Shown here piece by piece: positions 36,670 to 45,998 of a DNA stretch of 64,000 nt (position 1 is its first letter; each line of letters begins with the position of its first letter). This stretch comes from Nitrosomonas sp. HPC101. GTDB lineage: Bacteria > Pseudomonadota > Gammaproteobacteria > Burkholderiales > Nitrosomonadaceae. The position numbers and the translations under genes were made by a program. The notes below the pieces were generated by a model, which was not told where the DNA came from, ran no database searches, and saw only the letters and a program-made list of their open reading frames with translations. Location: assembly GCF_009833125.1 (NCBI RefSeq), contig NZ_QRCC01000002.1, positions 1 through 64,000 on the forward strand, given 5' to 3'.

Positions 36670-38960
36670 TGAATCTGGATAGTTGCTGCCGGGGGCACCT
36701 CTGTTTCAATTGGCTGATCCATCTCATCGTGTACCCGCAGATTCTGTAATGCAATCTCGGTTGTAGCCGGATTTGCGCTGATTGCCTTGAAACGCAGCAC
36801 TGCTGTCATGCCGGTAGGTTGATCCCGTCCAAACTGCAGAATGCGCATTCCAGATTTCTCCCCACCATCCATCAGCTCCAGCGCTTCCGGATCATAAATC
36901 AGGTTCAATTCGCCGGACAGAACGGGATCCTGCGTCACCAGCCTGACAGTGGCAGTAAATTCTCGCCCCGTTGCCACACTTTCCGGTGCACGCAACGTCA
37001 GTGAGGGAAAATCTTCTCTTGCCTGTCCAATTGCTTCTTCAAACAAATCGGGTGTCGCCCCGGATAACCCGGCAGACTGTGCTGTCCGGTCAAAAGGTGT
37101 ATAGCCTCTGACTGGTGCACTGTTCGAGGATTCCATCGCCAGTGAGTGTGGTGCTGTTTTCCGGATCATGACAGGCAGTTTCCCGGCAGCACTGGCTGTA
37201 CCGGAATAAAATTCGCTTTCGAAGTGGTTGGGCTGTATGACATTGCGAATGATGTGCGGTGTAATCAGCAAAATGATTTCAGTTTTATTATGTTTTCTAA
37301 CCTGCTTGGAGAAAATATCACCCAATACCGGTATATCGGTCAATCCGGCAATCCCCGATTTCACCCTGCTCAGATCATCCTGAATCAGTCCGGCCAGCAC
37401 CTGCGTTTCTCCATCCCGCAGCTCCAGCACTGTTTCTGCCGTACGTGTGCCGATGACAATGGCTGTGGCTGCATTTTCTCCGCCCCCTGATCTTTTTTCA
37501 CCGAGATTGCTGCTGACTTCCAGCAATGCCTTCAATGTGACCTCGTTGTTGGTTCTGACCACCGGCTCGACTTCAAATTTCAACCCGACGTCGATATAAG
37601 TTGCTGAAGCAGCCGATCCAACATTAGCGGTATTGGTAACCGTAAACACTGGCTCCTTGTTACCGATATGGATTTTTGCCTTCTCTCGGCTTTTGACACG
37701 AATACGGGGGTTAGCCAGGACATCCGCATTGGTCAGGGTTTTGCCGAAATCGATTCTGGCCTGATTGCTGATGGTGAAACTCCGCAACCCTTCAAATCCT
37801 GCATTCTTGATCATGCTCATTTTAACCACGGAATCCGCCGCTACCTGGGCAGGTGCACCCACGCCGGGCACGGCACTGAATGTCAGCGAAGTCGGCATAT
37901 CCGGCCCCAGATCAAGCGTGCTGTCTCGCTTCACCTCCAACACCACCACATCCAGCATCACTTCCGGATCGGGAAAATCATTAATGGCAACCAGACGTTC
38001 CACCAGCCGGATCATTTCCAGCGTATCCCGTATCACAAACAAATTCAGTTTCTCGTTGACATAGATGTCACGTGCCTTGACCAGTCCGCGGATCATCGCC
38101 ACCATTTGTTTGACATCCGTGTTGGCGATATGAAAGCTGCGCACCACCAGCTCCTGATAATCCTTTTGTTTGGCCGGTGTATCCGGATAAATCAGCAGCG
38201 TATTGCTGTTGAGCACCTTGTAGGCAAGCTGATTCGTCAGCAGCAACAGTTTCAGCACGTCTTCAATCGAATTTTCACGGACGAAGATCGAAGTCGTCGC
38301 TTCCTGCCGCACAGTATGATCAAATACGAAATTGATACCGGCGGTACGCGAAATCAGCTCAAACATGGTTTTCAGCGAAGCATCGCGAAACTCCATGGTA
38401 ATCGGCCTGTTGAATTCTGAAATCAGGGAGAGCTCGGACATCTCGGCTCGTGCAATCCGTTCACTGAGCGCCTTGATCAGCTGTCTTGCTTCAGATTGCA
38501 TCGGATTATCAGCCAGTACCCTTCTTACGATTTTTTCCGCCTCATCCACATCATCATACGCAAGTGCCTCTTTTGCCTGGTTGACCAGAACGATATGGCG
38601 GCGCTCCAGATCAACTGCATCCAACCCTTCCCGGGCACGTTCACTATTGGCTCGGATGTTCAGTACACGCTGGTAATTCTGCTCGGCCTGGTCTAGATTG
38701 CCAGCCAGCCGGGCGTTATCCGCTTCGAACAGAATCTGGCCAATGATAGTGTCACGTTCTCTGGCCAGCGTCGCACCAATTTCTCTGCTGTCCGGTTCTT
38801 CGCGGGCAGCCTGTTCCAGCTTGCTCAATCCCTCTTCCAGCCGGCCTTCTGCAATCAGCTGCTTCCCTTCCAGAAAAGAGGGATTGCGTGTCATCTGTGT
38901 CGCACAACCGGTGATCAACGTGAACAGCAGCAACACGAAAAAAATTTTCTCTTTGTTCAT
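36666..38960 (-). CDS. gspD: Type II secretion secretin with TPR-like N-terminus and C-terminal cohesin-like domain
   Basis: 764 residues. A lipoprotein signal peptide ends LITGC (Cys19). A helical TPR-like region (about 25-170) is followed by an STN/N0-like domain (ITMEFRDASLKTMFELISRT), secretin N-domains and the beta-barrel secretin domain, with VPVLGDIF-like sequence (TDIPVLGDIFSKQVRKHNKT) and EIILLITPHII. After residue about 640 comes a domain resembling bacterial cohesins (FPSLTLRAPESVATGREFTA ... NLIYDPEALEL). Secretins form the outer-membrane exit channel. This arrangement resembles MshL/secretion-system-X-type secretins rather than classical GspD. Confidence 0.92.
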   Translation of the reverse strand: MNKEKIFFVLLLFTLITGCATQMTRNPSFLEGKQLIAEGRLEEGLSKLEQAAREEPDSREIGATLARERDTIIGQILFEADNARLAGNLDQAEQNYQRVLNIRANSERAREGLDAVDLERRHIVLVNQAKEALAYDDVDEAEKIVRRVLADNPMQSEARQLIKALSERIARAEMSELSLISEFNRPITMEFRDASLKTMFELISRTAGINFVFDHTVRQEATTSIFVRENSIEDVLKLLLLTNQLAYKVLNSNTLLIYPDTPAKQKDYQELVVRSFHIANTDVKQMVAMIRGLVKARDIYVNEKLNLFVIRDTLEMIRLVERLVAINDFPDPEVMLDVVVLEVKRDSTLDLGPDMPTSLTFSAVPGVGAPAQVAADSVVKMSMIKNAGFEGLRSFTISNQARIDFGKTLTNADVLANPRIRVKSREKAKIHIGNKEPVFTVTNTANVGSAASATYIDVGLKFEVEPVVRTNNEVTLKALLEVSSNLGEKRSGGGENAATAIVIGTRTAETVLELRDGETQVLAGLIQDDLSRVKSGIAGLTDIPVLGDIFSKQVRKHNKTEIILLITPHIIRNVIQPNHFESEFYSGTASAAGKLPVMIRKTAPHSLAMESSNSAPVRGYTPFDRTAQSAGLSGATPDLFEEAIGQAREDFPSLTLRAPESVATGREFTATVRLVTQDPVLSGELNLIYDPEALELMDGGEKSGMRILQFGRDQPTGMTAVLRFKAISANPATTEIALQNLRVHDEMDQPIETEVPPAATIQIQ

Positions 38961-38978
38961 GAATCTTTATGAATAGCG

Positions 38979-39524
38979 CTAGTTGATAAGCAGTGTTTGC
39001 CTGATTCCCAGTGGAAGGTAAGTCAGCTCAACTGCATCTTCCCGGATCCGGTCAACACGGTACTGCCCGCTAATACGGGCGCCGACGGCAACAACATGGT
39101 TTTCGTCTCCCCAGGCCAGAAATATTCTGGTTTTTCCATCCGCGCTGACTTTACCGAGATATTCAAATGGCAACGGTGGCAGTTCGGGAGCAGGAGGACG
39201 CTGCATCACAGGCTGGCGTGGCAGAAAAGCAGAGGAAGCAGAGGATTGCGGACGCTGCATCGTCAGTTTCGGCTCCCAGGACGTGACCGGAAAAATATCA
39301 TCCGCTTCAGTACTGAATTTTCGTTTGCCCAGCTGATCAATCGGCAGTACCTCACGAGGTTGTCCAGTTGTCCGGCTGCTGCCGGCAAATCCGGCAGACG
39401 TCAGCACCGGCTGCACAACAGCATCTTCATACGTCTCATCCTCCTCATCCAGCAACAAGGCTGCCAGTACCGTAGCCGCCAATGCACCCCAGATAATCCG
39501 TTTGCGCCAGCTGTCCCTGGTCAT
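38979..39524 (-). CDS. GspC/PilP-like inner-membrane component of the secretion operon
   Basis: 181 residues from the ATG at 39524 (a TTG seven codons earlier is possible). One membrane span near the N-terminus (IIWGALAATVLAALLL), a Pro-rich linker, then a small beta domain PPLPFEYLGKVSADGKTRIF ... VAVGARISGQYRVDRI, similar to the HR/PilP-type domains that contact the secretin N0 domain. It lies 18 bp before the secretin gene. Assignment rests on position and domain layout; sequence motifs are weak. Confidence 0.7.
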   Translation of the reverse strand: MTRDSWRKRIIWGALAATVLAALLLDEEDETYEDAVVQPVLTSAGFAGSSRTTGQPREVLPIDQLGKRKFSTEADDIFPVTSWEPKLTMQRPQSSASSAFLPRQPVMQRPPAPELPPLPFEYLGKVSADGKTRIFLAWGDENHVVAVGARISGQYRVDRIREDAVELTYLPLGIRQTLLIN

Positions 39525-39563
39525 GTGCAGTTTCCCGGAAACCAACAGTAAATAGCAAAACAG

Positions 39564-40121
39564 TCAGTAATCATTCAGATAAAGATGTAGTGTCAATCGT
39601 GCATCCAGCCGGCTGGACAGTGTGGATTCACGCCGGATAACGACATCAGCCAGCGCCAGTGACGGTACAGACTGCAACGCACCCGCAATGAATGCGCGAA
39701 TGTGGGGATAGGTCCCGCGCAACGGTAGCTGAATTTCATAACGTGTTAATTTTGAGTCTTTTTCCATCATCAACCGGTAATCGCTGCTGTTCAACTCCAC
39801 GCCACTCTCTTTGGCGATCCGGTCAAGTTCACTGATCCAGTAAGGAGAGGAATCATTGCGCGGCAGAAAATCATAAAAAACCTGCAACGCCTGGTTATTA
39901 TTCAGCCTGGTCTGCCCGACAGCAGCATCAGGCTGAACCTGCTGCATGGTTTCCACTTTGTTTTCTAATGCTTCCAGAGCCTGTTTTCGGGGCATAACCG
40001 CCGCTATAAAAAACACCAGCGCCAACATGAGCAATCCCGCTCCTGCCCGGCCGACAGTCCCCAGACAAGCAATCTGCCAGCGCGCTCTGACCAGCCAGTT
40101 TCCTAAAGCGATTCGTGCCAT
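39564..40121 (-). CDS. PilO/GspM-like protein
   Basis: 185 residues: one membrane span (AGAGLLMLALVFFIAAVMP, about 26-44), a coiled coil (KQALEALENKVETMQQV) and a ferredoxin-like periplasmic domain (YRLMMEKDSKLTRYEIQLPL ... FIAGALQSVPSLALADV), the plan of PilO and GspM. It would form the periplasmic collar with the PilN-like partner encoded upstream, whose gene it overlaps by 19 bp. Confidence 0.8.
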   Translation of the reverse strand: MARIALGNWLVRARWQIACLGTVGRAGAGLLMLALVFFIAAVMPRKQALEALENKVETMQQVQPDAAVGQTRLNNNQALQVFYDFLPRNDSSPYWISELDRIAKESGVELNSSDYRLMMEKDSKLTRYEIQLPLRGTYPHIRAFIAGALQSVPSLALADVVIRRESTLSSRLDARLTLHLYLNDY

Positions 40122-40639
40122 GTTGCAACAACTGAAAAAACAATGGGATGGCGTGGATGATCCTGCCGGGTTTTATAACTGGCCAAATGCACATTTTTCA
40201 GTACCGGCCCCAGTTCGAGTGCCTGGACATACTCCACCAGAGCGCCAAGATCTCGCGCTTCACCCGTAATACGAATGGTCTGACCGGACACACTGGGCTG
40301 CAGTGACAGCAGTGCAATCTGCTCGCTGGCGGCCAGTTCCAGCGCATCGAACAACGCTTCCCAGGGCAGATTGAGCTGACGCAGAATATCATCCGCCCGT
40401 TTGAATTCCTGCTGCGTGGCTTTATTGATACGCACTATCGGCGTTCGGGGTTGTCTGTCATGTTTCTGCTGCTGAACGATGCGTGCCTCGCGTACTTCCC
40501 AGTACGTGATTTTTGACATGGTCTGCTTGAGCGTATATATCACTGTAAGCGCCACCACCACTCCCAGAAACAACAGCAGATAATCCACCAGTGGCATCTG
40601 CTGCCTGCGGTAGGGAAAATTCAGTTTCAGACTACGCAT
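40103..40639 (-). CDS. PilN/GspL-C-terminal-like protein
   Basis: 178 residues. One membrane span (VDYLLLFLGVVVALTVIYTL, about 18-37), then a ferredoxin-like domain (LASEQIALLSLQP-type, with LELAASEQIALLSLQPSVSG and YVQALELGPVLKNVHLASY). The N-terminal MRSLKLNFPYRR resembles the short cytoplasmic segment of PilN. In T2SS this corresponds to the C-terminal half of GspL. It overlaps the PilO-like gene by 19 bp and lies 18 bp after the PilM-like gene. Confidence 0.8.
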   Translation of the reverse strand: MRSLKLNFPYRRQQMPLVDYLLLFLGVVVALTVIYTLKQTMSKITYWEVREARIVQQQKHDRQPRTPIVRINKATQQEFKRADDILRQLNLPWEALFDALELAASEQIALLSLQPSVSGQTIRITGEARDLGALVEYVQALELGPVLKNVHLASYKTRQDHPRHPIVFSVVATWHESL

Positions 40640-40657
40640 GATCCTGACTGCTATCCA

Positions 40658-41452
40658 CTATTTCTGTTGCCGGGGAAAATACGAAGGCGCGAGATATTTC
40701 TCATCCGACAGATGTACGAACTGCCAACGGAGAGCATGCATTGGTAACCGTCTGGTTGATTCCGGAGCAAACACATACACTCGCTCCACCGACTGATCCG
40801 GACTGAGAATGATCGACTCCTGTTCCAGAGCTGTCAGCAGTTCTTCCTGCAGATTCTGCACAACTCTCTGGTTGCGTGCGCAACGCCAGACACCCTCGGA
40901 CAATACAACCAGACAGAATCGTCCTGTTTCCACCAGCACAAACCACATCAGCCTTGCGGTCAGCTGTTTTGCCCAGTGATCCAGCGCCGCAGCCAGATAA
41001 GGTTCGATACCCGCCAGCCGGGTTCCACAACGATTTGCAAGTGATTCCAGTTCCGATTGCAAATCACGCGCAATGGCTGCGCACAGCGCCCCGCTATAAG
41101 GATCCCAGGTACTCAGGCTAAGCTCCCACTCATCGATACGTTCACCATAAATTTCGCGCATCTGAAAACCCGCATAAGCTATCAGTTCATCCGGGTTCGC
41201 CAGGGAAGGTTGCGGTGCAATAACACCATAACGAACGAAGTGATTCGATAGTGTGATATACAACTCGCCACTCCGTCTGAAACTGTCATCTACCTGTTTG
41301 AGCATCTGCTCCAGCAACTGCAGAGACGCTTTCCACTGCCTTGAATCATTTTCCCGAACACATACACCTGATTGGCTGAACTGCTGCACAGGCCTGATGC
41401 CGCGTGCAGTCCCCGTCAGATTGACCCGATCCGGCGCCAGAAAAACCTGCAT
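40658..41452 (-). CDS. PilM/GspL-N-terminal-like protein
   Basis: 264 residues from the ATG at 41452, which lies 4 bp after the gspE stop. The longer frame from 41596 would run 140 bp into gspE. It begins MQVFLAPDRVNLTGTARGIR, a segment resembling the actin-like fold of PilM/GspL, with LYITLSNHFVRYGVIAPQPS and RLAGIEPYLAAALDHW further on. It lacks a membrane span, as does PilM, and would dock the ATPase to the PilN/O-like collar. Confidence 0.72.
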   Translation of the reverse strand: MQVFLAPDRVNLTGTARGIRPVQQFSQSGVCVRENDSRQWKASLQLLEQMLKQVDDSFRRSGELYITLSNHFVRYGVIAPQPSLANPDELIAYAGFQMREIYGERIDEWELSLSTWDPYSGALCAAIARDLQSELESLANRCGTRLAGIEPYLAAALDHWAKQLTARLMWFVLVETGRFCLVVLSEGVWRCARNQRVVQNLQEELLTALEQESIILSPDQSVERVYVFAPESTRRLPMHALRWQFVHLSDEKYLAPSYFPRQQK

Positions 41453-41456
41453 CTGA

Positions 41457-43148
41457 TTACGCCACAACAGTGACACGATTGGCCTCCTGTAAGCTGGTCT
41501 GTCCGGTTTTAACCCTATCCAGCACGGCCTCACGCAAAAAACGAGTGCCATTGAGCCGGGCTGCCTCCTTGATGCGACGAATCGGCGCCTGCGCAATAAT
41601 CAACTCACGGATTTCATCATTCAACAGCAGGATTTCGGCAATAGCGCCGCGTCCGCGATAGCCACTGCCCCGGCAATGACCACACCCTTTGGCTGAGTGA
41701 AAATCAAACTGCCCTGTCTGTTCCGGGAGAATCCCCGAATCCGCGATCATCTGCTGATCCGGTCGTTCTGCAACCTTGCAGTTCGGACATAACAAGCGTA
41801 CCAGTCGCTGCGCCACGATGCCGTTCAATGCCGAAACAAAGCTGTAAGGGTCAACCCCCATGTGGGCAAACCGGCCAATCACGTCAAACACGTTGTTTGC
41901 ATGCACTGTAGTAAACACCAAATGCCCTGTCAGCGCTGCCTGAATGGCAATCTGTGCCGTTTCGGCATCCCGGATTTCACCCACCATGATCTTGTCAGGA
42001 TCGTGCCGCAGAATCGAACGCAATCCGCGGGCAAAAGTCAGCCCCTTTTTCTCGTTGACCGGTATCTGCAACACACCAGACAACTGATATTCGATTGGAT
42101 CCTCAATCGTAATGATTTTGTCATTGCCGTGATTGACTTCTGAAATAGCGGCATACAGCGAAGTCGTCTTGCCGCTGCCGGTCGGCCCGGTCACCAGCAG
42201 CATGCCGTACGGTTCGGAACTGAGGCGACGTATACTAGCAATGGCAGCTGCGTTGAATCCCAGCTGGTTCAGCGTCAGTCCTTCAACATGGTCAGTCAGT
42301 GCCTGACGATCCAATATCCGCAACACGGCATCTTCACCAAAAATACTGGGCATGACCGATACCCGGAAATCGATTTCCCTGCCCTGAATGGACACCTTGA
42401 AACGACCATCCTGCGGAATGCGGCGCTCGGCAATATCCAGATCCGACATGACCTTGATCCGGGAAATCACCTGCTCAGCCAGATTTACCCCCTGCATAAT
42501 ACCCACGCTGGTCAATACACCATCGATCCGGTATTTGATGGACAATGCACCCGGCGTGGTCTCCAGATGAATGTCGCTTGCCTGTGATTTATGCGCATCG
42601 TACAGAGTGGAGTGCACCAGGCGCACCACCTGACTGGTACCTTCGTGAATCGTTTTAAGTGATAACTCCTCGATACCGCTCTGGGTCAGATTCTCCTGAG
42701 CAGCAGACAGCACATTGTCCATCGCACGCATGGTCTGTTCCTGCTGCACGAAAAAGGCGGCCAGATCAGCCGGATGCACCAGATGCCACAATGCACCCAC
42801 CGGCACGTATTCCTCCACCCAGTCACGCAGACCCGGCCGGAAAGGATCCCCTACCGCCAGCAGATACGACTGATCCTCCTTCTGCAGCAACATACATTCA
42901 CGTTTGGCAGCCAGTGCAAAAGGCAATCTGTCAAAGGCCGGATACAGTGCATGCAAGTCATCCATGACCAGTACCGGCATGCGCAGCACTTCCCCCAGTA
43001 CAGCTACCAGTTCATCCGGCGTGCCCTGATACGTTTCTTCCAGTACTCTGATCAGTGAAGTGCTGCGAGCGATGGCCTGTTCACACGCCTGACTGAGCAT
43101 CGCCGCATCGATCACCGGTTTATCGGGCGAGACAACGTTGATCTGCAT
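41457..43148 (-). CDS. gspE: Type II secretion ATPase GspE
   Basis: 563 residues, usual length. Walker A GPTGSGKTTS is at 321-330, the Asp box around 346-352 (TIEDPIE), Walker B IMVGEIRD at 387-394 and the His box GHLVFTTVHANN at 408-419. The zinc motif has Cys454, 457, 489 and 492 (CPNC ... CGHC). The N-terminal GspE domain (about 30-140) lacks obvious oddities. It powers pseudopilus extension. Start overlaps the gspF stop by 1 bp. Confidence 0.96.
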   Translation of the reverse strand: MQINVVSPDKPVIDAAMLSQACEQAIARSTSLIRVLEETYQGTPDELVAVLGEVLRMPVLVMDDLHALYPAFDRLPFALAAKRECMLLQKEDQSYLLAVGDPFRPGLRDWVEEYVPVGALWHLVHPADLAAFFVQQEQTMRAMDNVLSAAQENLTQSGIEELSLKTIHEGTSQVVRLVHSTLYDAHKSQASDIHLETTPGALSIKYRIDGVLTSVGIMQGVNLAEQVISRIKVMSDLDIAERRIPQDGRFKVSIQGREIDFRVSVMPSIFGEDAVLRILDRQALTDHVEGLTLNQLGFNAAAIASIRRLSSEPYGMLLVTGPTGSGKTTSLYAAISEVNHGNDKIITIEDPIEYQLSGVLQIPVNEKKGLTFARGLRSILRHDPDKIMVGEIRDAETAQIAIQAALTGHLVFTTVHANNVFDVIGRFAHMGVDPYSFVSALNGIVAQRLVRLLCPNCKVAERPDQQMIADSGILPEQTGQFDFHSAKGCGHCRGSGYRGRGAIAEILLLNDEIRELIIAQAPIRRIKEAARLNGTRFLREAVLDRVKTGQTSLQEANRVTVVA

Positions 43149-44338
43149 CAGTTGATGCTCCCCGCCAGCTCAAAAATCGGCAGGTACATAAGAATGATAA
43201 TGCCGCCGATGACGGTTCCGATCACCGCCATCAATAATGGCTCGATCAGTTTGGTCATCCACTCGACCCAACGACCGATCTCCTCATCGTGAAAATTACC
43301 GATGCGCTCCATCATGTCGCCCATCATGCCGGTACGCTCTCCTACGCGCAGCATGCGGCTGCCCACTGCAGTGGTCAGCCCCGCACTCTGCATTGCGCTG
43401 GAAATTGCCTTGCCTTCACGGATGAGTGCAGCCGCTGTTTTCACCCGCGGACGAAAATGCGGCTGCAACAGATCACTGACCATTTCCAGTGCTTGTGTTA
43501 CAGGAATCCCGCCGCGCAGCAGCATCCCCAGCGTTTTATAGAAACGGGCAAGCTGATAGACCCGCATCCGCTCACCGATTGCCGGAATACGCCAGACTGC
43601 CTGCAAAAGGTGCGCACGAACCCGCTGCTGTGAAAGTGTATAAAACACCGCTGCCAGAAAAAGCGCTGCCGTCCCTGCCAGCACCCAGCCACTTTTTTGT
43701 ACCAGATGCCCCCATTCGATCAGCAGCATGGACATCCAGGGCAGATCCGTATCCATATCTTCATAAATGGCACTGAATTTGGGAACAACAAACACCAGTA
43801 GAAAGAGGGCTACCAAGCCCCCTAACACCAGTAGCAGAGCCGGATAGATGGATGCGCCCACCAGCTTTTTACGTACCAGATCCATTTGTGACTGATAGAT
43901 GAGATAACGCGACAGCGCCTCGCCCAGATCGCCCGTCTGTTCGCTGGCACGAATGGTGGCGACATACAGAGGCGGAAATACCTGTGGATAGAATTCCAGT
44001 GCACGCGAAAATGTTACTCCTTCACGCAGGCGCGCCAGTATCTGCTGCAGTAATTCACGTACCGTACTGTCCTCTTCTTTTTCGACCAGGGTTTCAATCC
44101 CTTCCACCAGACTCAGACCGGCTGTCAGTAAGGCAAGCAGTTCCTGGGAAAAATTGGACAACGGAAAAGAGGAGCGCGATCGGGGCAACAGGCTTGAAAA
44201 ATTCCGCCGGATATTCAATACCACCCCACCCTGAGCACTGATCCGGTTACGCACCTCAGCCTCACTGGCCGCTTCGAGTTCGAGCAGCACAGTACCTTTT
44301 CCGGCCAGCAAAGCTCTTACCGTATAACGCATCAGCAA
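43148..44338 (-). CDS. gspF: Type II secretion platform protein GspF
   Basis: 396 residues with two GspF domains and three membrane spans (about 165-190, 215-235, 365-390). The conserved NFSQELLALLTAGLSLVEGI and LLRGGIPVTQALEMVSDLL, the first halves of the two repeats, are visible. The polytopic platform couples the ATPase to pseudopilin assembly. It lies 12 bp after gspG and 0-1 bp before gspE. Confidence 0.96.
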   Translation of the reverse strand: MLMRYTVRALLAGKGTVLLELEAASEAEVRNRISAQGGVVLNIRRNFSSLLPRSRSSFPLSNFSQELLALLTAGLSLVEGIETLVEKEEDSTVRELLQQILARLREGVTFSRALEFYPQVFPPLYVATIRASEQTGDLGEALSRYLIYQSQMDLVRKKLVGASIYPALLLVLGGLVALFLLVFVVPKFSAIYEDMDTDLPWMSMLLIEWGHLVQKSGWVLAGTAALFLAAVFYTLSQQRVRAHLLQAVWRIPAIGERMRVYQLARFYKTLGMLLRGGIPVTQALEMVSDLLQPHFRPRVKTAAALIREGKAISSAMQSAGLTTAVGSRMLRVGERTGMMGDMMERIGNFHDEEIGRWVEWMTKLIEPLLMAVIGTVIGGIIILMYLPIFELAGSIN

Positions 44339-44350
44339 TATCGAATACTA

Positions 44351-44788
44351 TTACCAGTTGGTGATATCCGCATCCTCACCACTTCCTCCGGGCTGGCCAT
44401 CCTTGCCGAACGAGAACAAATCGAAATCGTTCTGCGCACCCGGGTATTTATACTGATAGGGCCTGCCCCACGGATCGGCCGGCAGACGCTTACTCAAATA
44501 AGGCCCCTGCCACCTCGGCTCATTGGCAGGAGCAGTGAGTAGCGCATTCAATCCCTGCTCGGTTGTAGGATAAGTACCCACATCCAGCCGATACTGATGT
44601 AGCGCCTTCTCTAAAGAATCAATCTGCGCCTGCGCCATTTTGACTTCGGATTTTCCCACCTGAGAGAAATACTTGGGTCCGACATAAGCCGCCAGCAAAC
44701 CAATGATGACCATGACGACCAATAATTCAAGCAAGGTGAACCCGCGTTCACAAACCATACACGACCGGATGTTTGACGCATACTTCAT
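44351..44788 (-). CDS. gspG: Major pseudopilin GspG
   Basis: 145 residues from the ATG at 44788 (AAGGA about 10 bases upstream). The prepilin leader ends ERG|FTLLELLVVMVIIG, cleavage after Gly16 and Glu21 at mature +5. The C-terminal region has DPWGRPYQYKYPG and FSFGKDGQPGGSGEDADIT, the calcium-binding pattern of GspG. It is the first gene of an eleven-gene operon running down to 35078. No prepilin peptidase is in the cluster, so a pilD/gspO elsewhere must process it. Confidence 0.96.
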   Translation of the reverse strand: MKYASNIRSCMVCERGFTLLELLVVMVIIGLLAAYVGPKYFSQVGKSEVKMAQAQIDSLEKALHQYRLDVGTYPTTEQGLNALLTAPANEPRWQGPYLSKRLPADPWGRPYQYKYPGAQNDFDLFSFGKDGQPGGSGEDADITNW

Positions 44789-45152
44789 ATTCAGGTGATC
44801 CTTGAATTTAGATTTTTCCGGAAATCTTCCAGGAAGAAGGCAGATGGGTAAAAGGAACATGATCAGAAACCGGGAATATCGGAAAATTGCACAGGATTGT
44901 CGTTATAAAACCGAAAGTTGCATCATACAGTACGATGAACAGTATCATGTTCCTTCACAATCATTCTCATCTCGCATTGACAACGACCGTGAGTAGAAAT
45001 GTCCCTCATTACCACAGCCAGGTTCTGACATATTCCCGGCTCAATATAGTAGAGTTGCGTTCCATCCCGGTCAAGCGGGAAAATATGACATTAAGAAGTC
45101 TCTAATTCCAGGATATGCGCGCACATCCTGACCAACCTGAAAGATTCTACAG
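44789..45152. other. Divergent upstream region of the secretion operon and dapF
   Basis: No gene. It must hold promoters for gspG (minus) and dapF (plus). TTCTGA and TATAGT with 16-bp spacing near 45026-45053 form a weak candidate for dapF. For gspG only TATAAC-like sequences near 44906 were seen, without a good -35. No riboswitch or clear operator was found. Confidence 0.35.
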
Positions 45153-45980
45153 ATGAAATTGAAGTTTACGAAGATGCATGGATTGGGGAATGATTTCATC
45201 GTGATCGACGCAATTAACCAGGCTGTTTCCCTTGATCCTGCCACGATCCGCCGATTGGCGGATCGTCATTTCGGTATCGGATTTGATCAATTGCTGGTGG
45301 TGGAACAGCCCGGGAAAGGGGGAGATTTTCGTTATCGTATCTTCAATGCCGATGGCGGAGAAGTGGAACAATGCGGTAATGGCGCCCGCTGCTTCGCCCG
45401 CTTCGTGCGCGATCATGCTCTGACCCGTAAAAACACCATTCGTGTTGAAACTGCATGCGGCATCATCACGCCAACCATTGAGGATAACAGCGAAGTCACC
45501 GTCAATATGGGCGTTCCCCGTTTTGAACCAGCTGAAATTCCTTTTAAAGCAGTACAGCGTGCGCCTGTTTACCCGTTGCGGATCGGTGATAAAACCATTG
45601 AAATCTCTGTTGTCTCCCTGGGCAACCCGCATGCCGTACAAATTGTGCCAGATATCGATCAGGCGCCGGTCACAACCGAAGGCCCGGCCATTGAATCCCA
45701 TCCGCTGTTCCCTGACAGGGTCAACGCCGGCTATATGCAGATCATCGATCGCACCCATATCCGACTGCGCGTGTTCGAGCGTGGTGCCGGCGAAACACTG
45801 GCATGCGGCACCGGTGCCTGCGCGGCAGCCGTCAGTGGCATCGCACGTGGGTTGCTGGATTCCGAAGTACAGGTCACCATGCGCGGTGGCAACCTCCAGA
45901 TTCGCTGGGAGGGAAAAGATCAACCGGTCTGGATGACCGGACCGGCTATCGCTGTATTTGAAGGTACGATTGATTTGTAA
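45153..45980 (+). CDS. dapF: Diaminopimelate epimerase
   Basis: 275 residues. It interconverts LL- and meso-diaminopimelate for lysine and peptidoglycan synthesis. Both catalytic cysteines are present: Cys74 in [10 protein letters not shown] and the second in [11 protein letters not shown] near 218. [12 protein letters not shown] near the start is typical. It is divergent from the secretion operon; the ABC exporter gene follows 18 bp later. Confidence 0.97.
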   Translation: MKLKFTKMHGLGNDFIVIDAINQAVSLDPATIRRLADRHFGIGFDQLLVVEQPGKGGDFRYRIFNADGGEVEQCGNGARCFARFVRDHALTRKNTIRVETACGIITPTIEDNSEVTVNMGVPRFEPAEIPFKAVQRAPVYPLRIGDKTIEISVVSLGNPHAVQIVPDIDQAPVTTEGPAIESHPLFPDRVNAGYMQIIDRTHIRLRVFERGAGETLACGTGACAAAVSGIARGLLDSEVQVTMRGGNLQIRWEGKDQPVWMTGPAIAVFEGTIDL

Positions 45981-45998
45981 ACACCCATTCGTTCTATC

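Noticed and set aside
37668..38420. 250-codon plus-strand frame inside the secretin gene
   Set aside because: His/Gln-rich antisense shadow of gspD.
44950..44985. Fur-box-like AT-rich sequence upstream of gspG
   Set aside because: Only partial agreement with the consensus and no iron-related gene next to it.
45147..45923. 258-codon minus-strand frame opposite dapF
   Set aside because: Complete overlap with the certain dapF gene; no recognisable domain.
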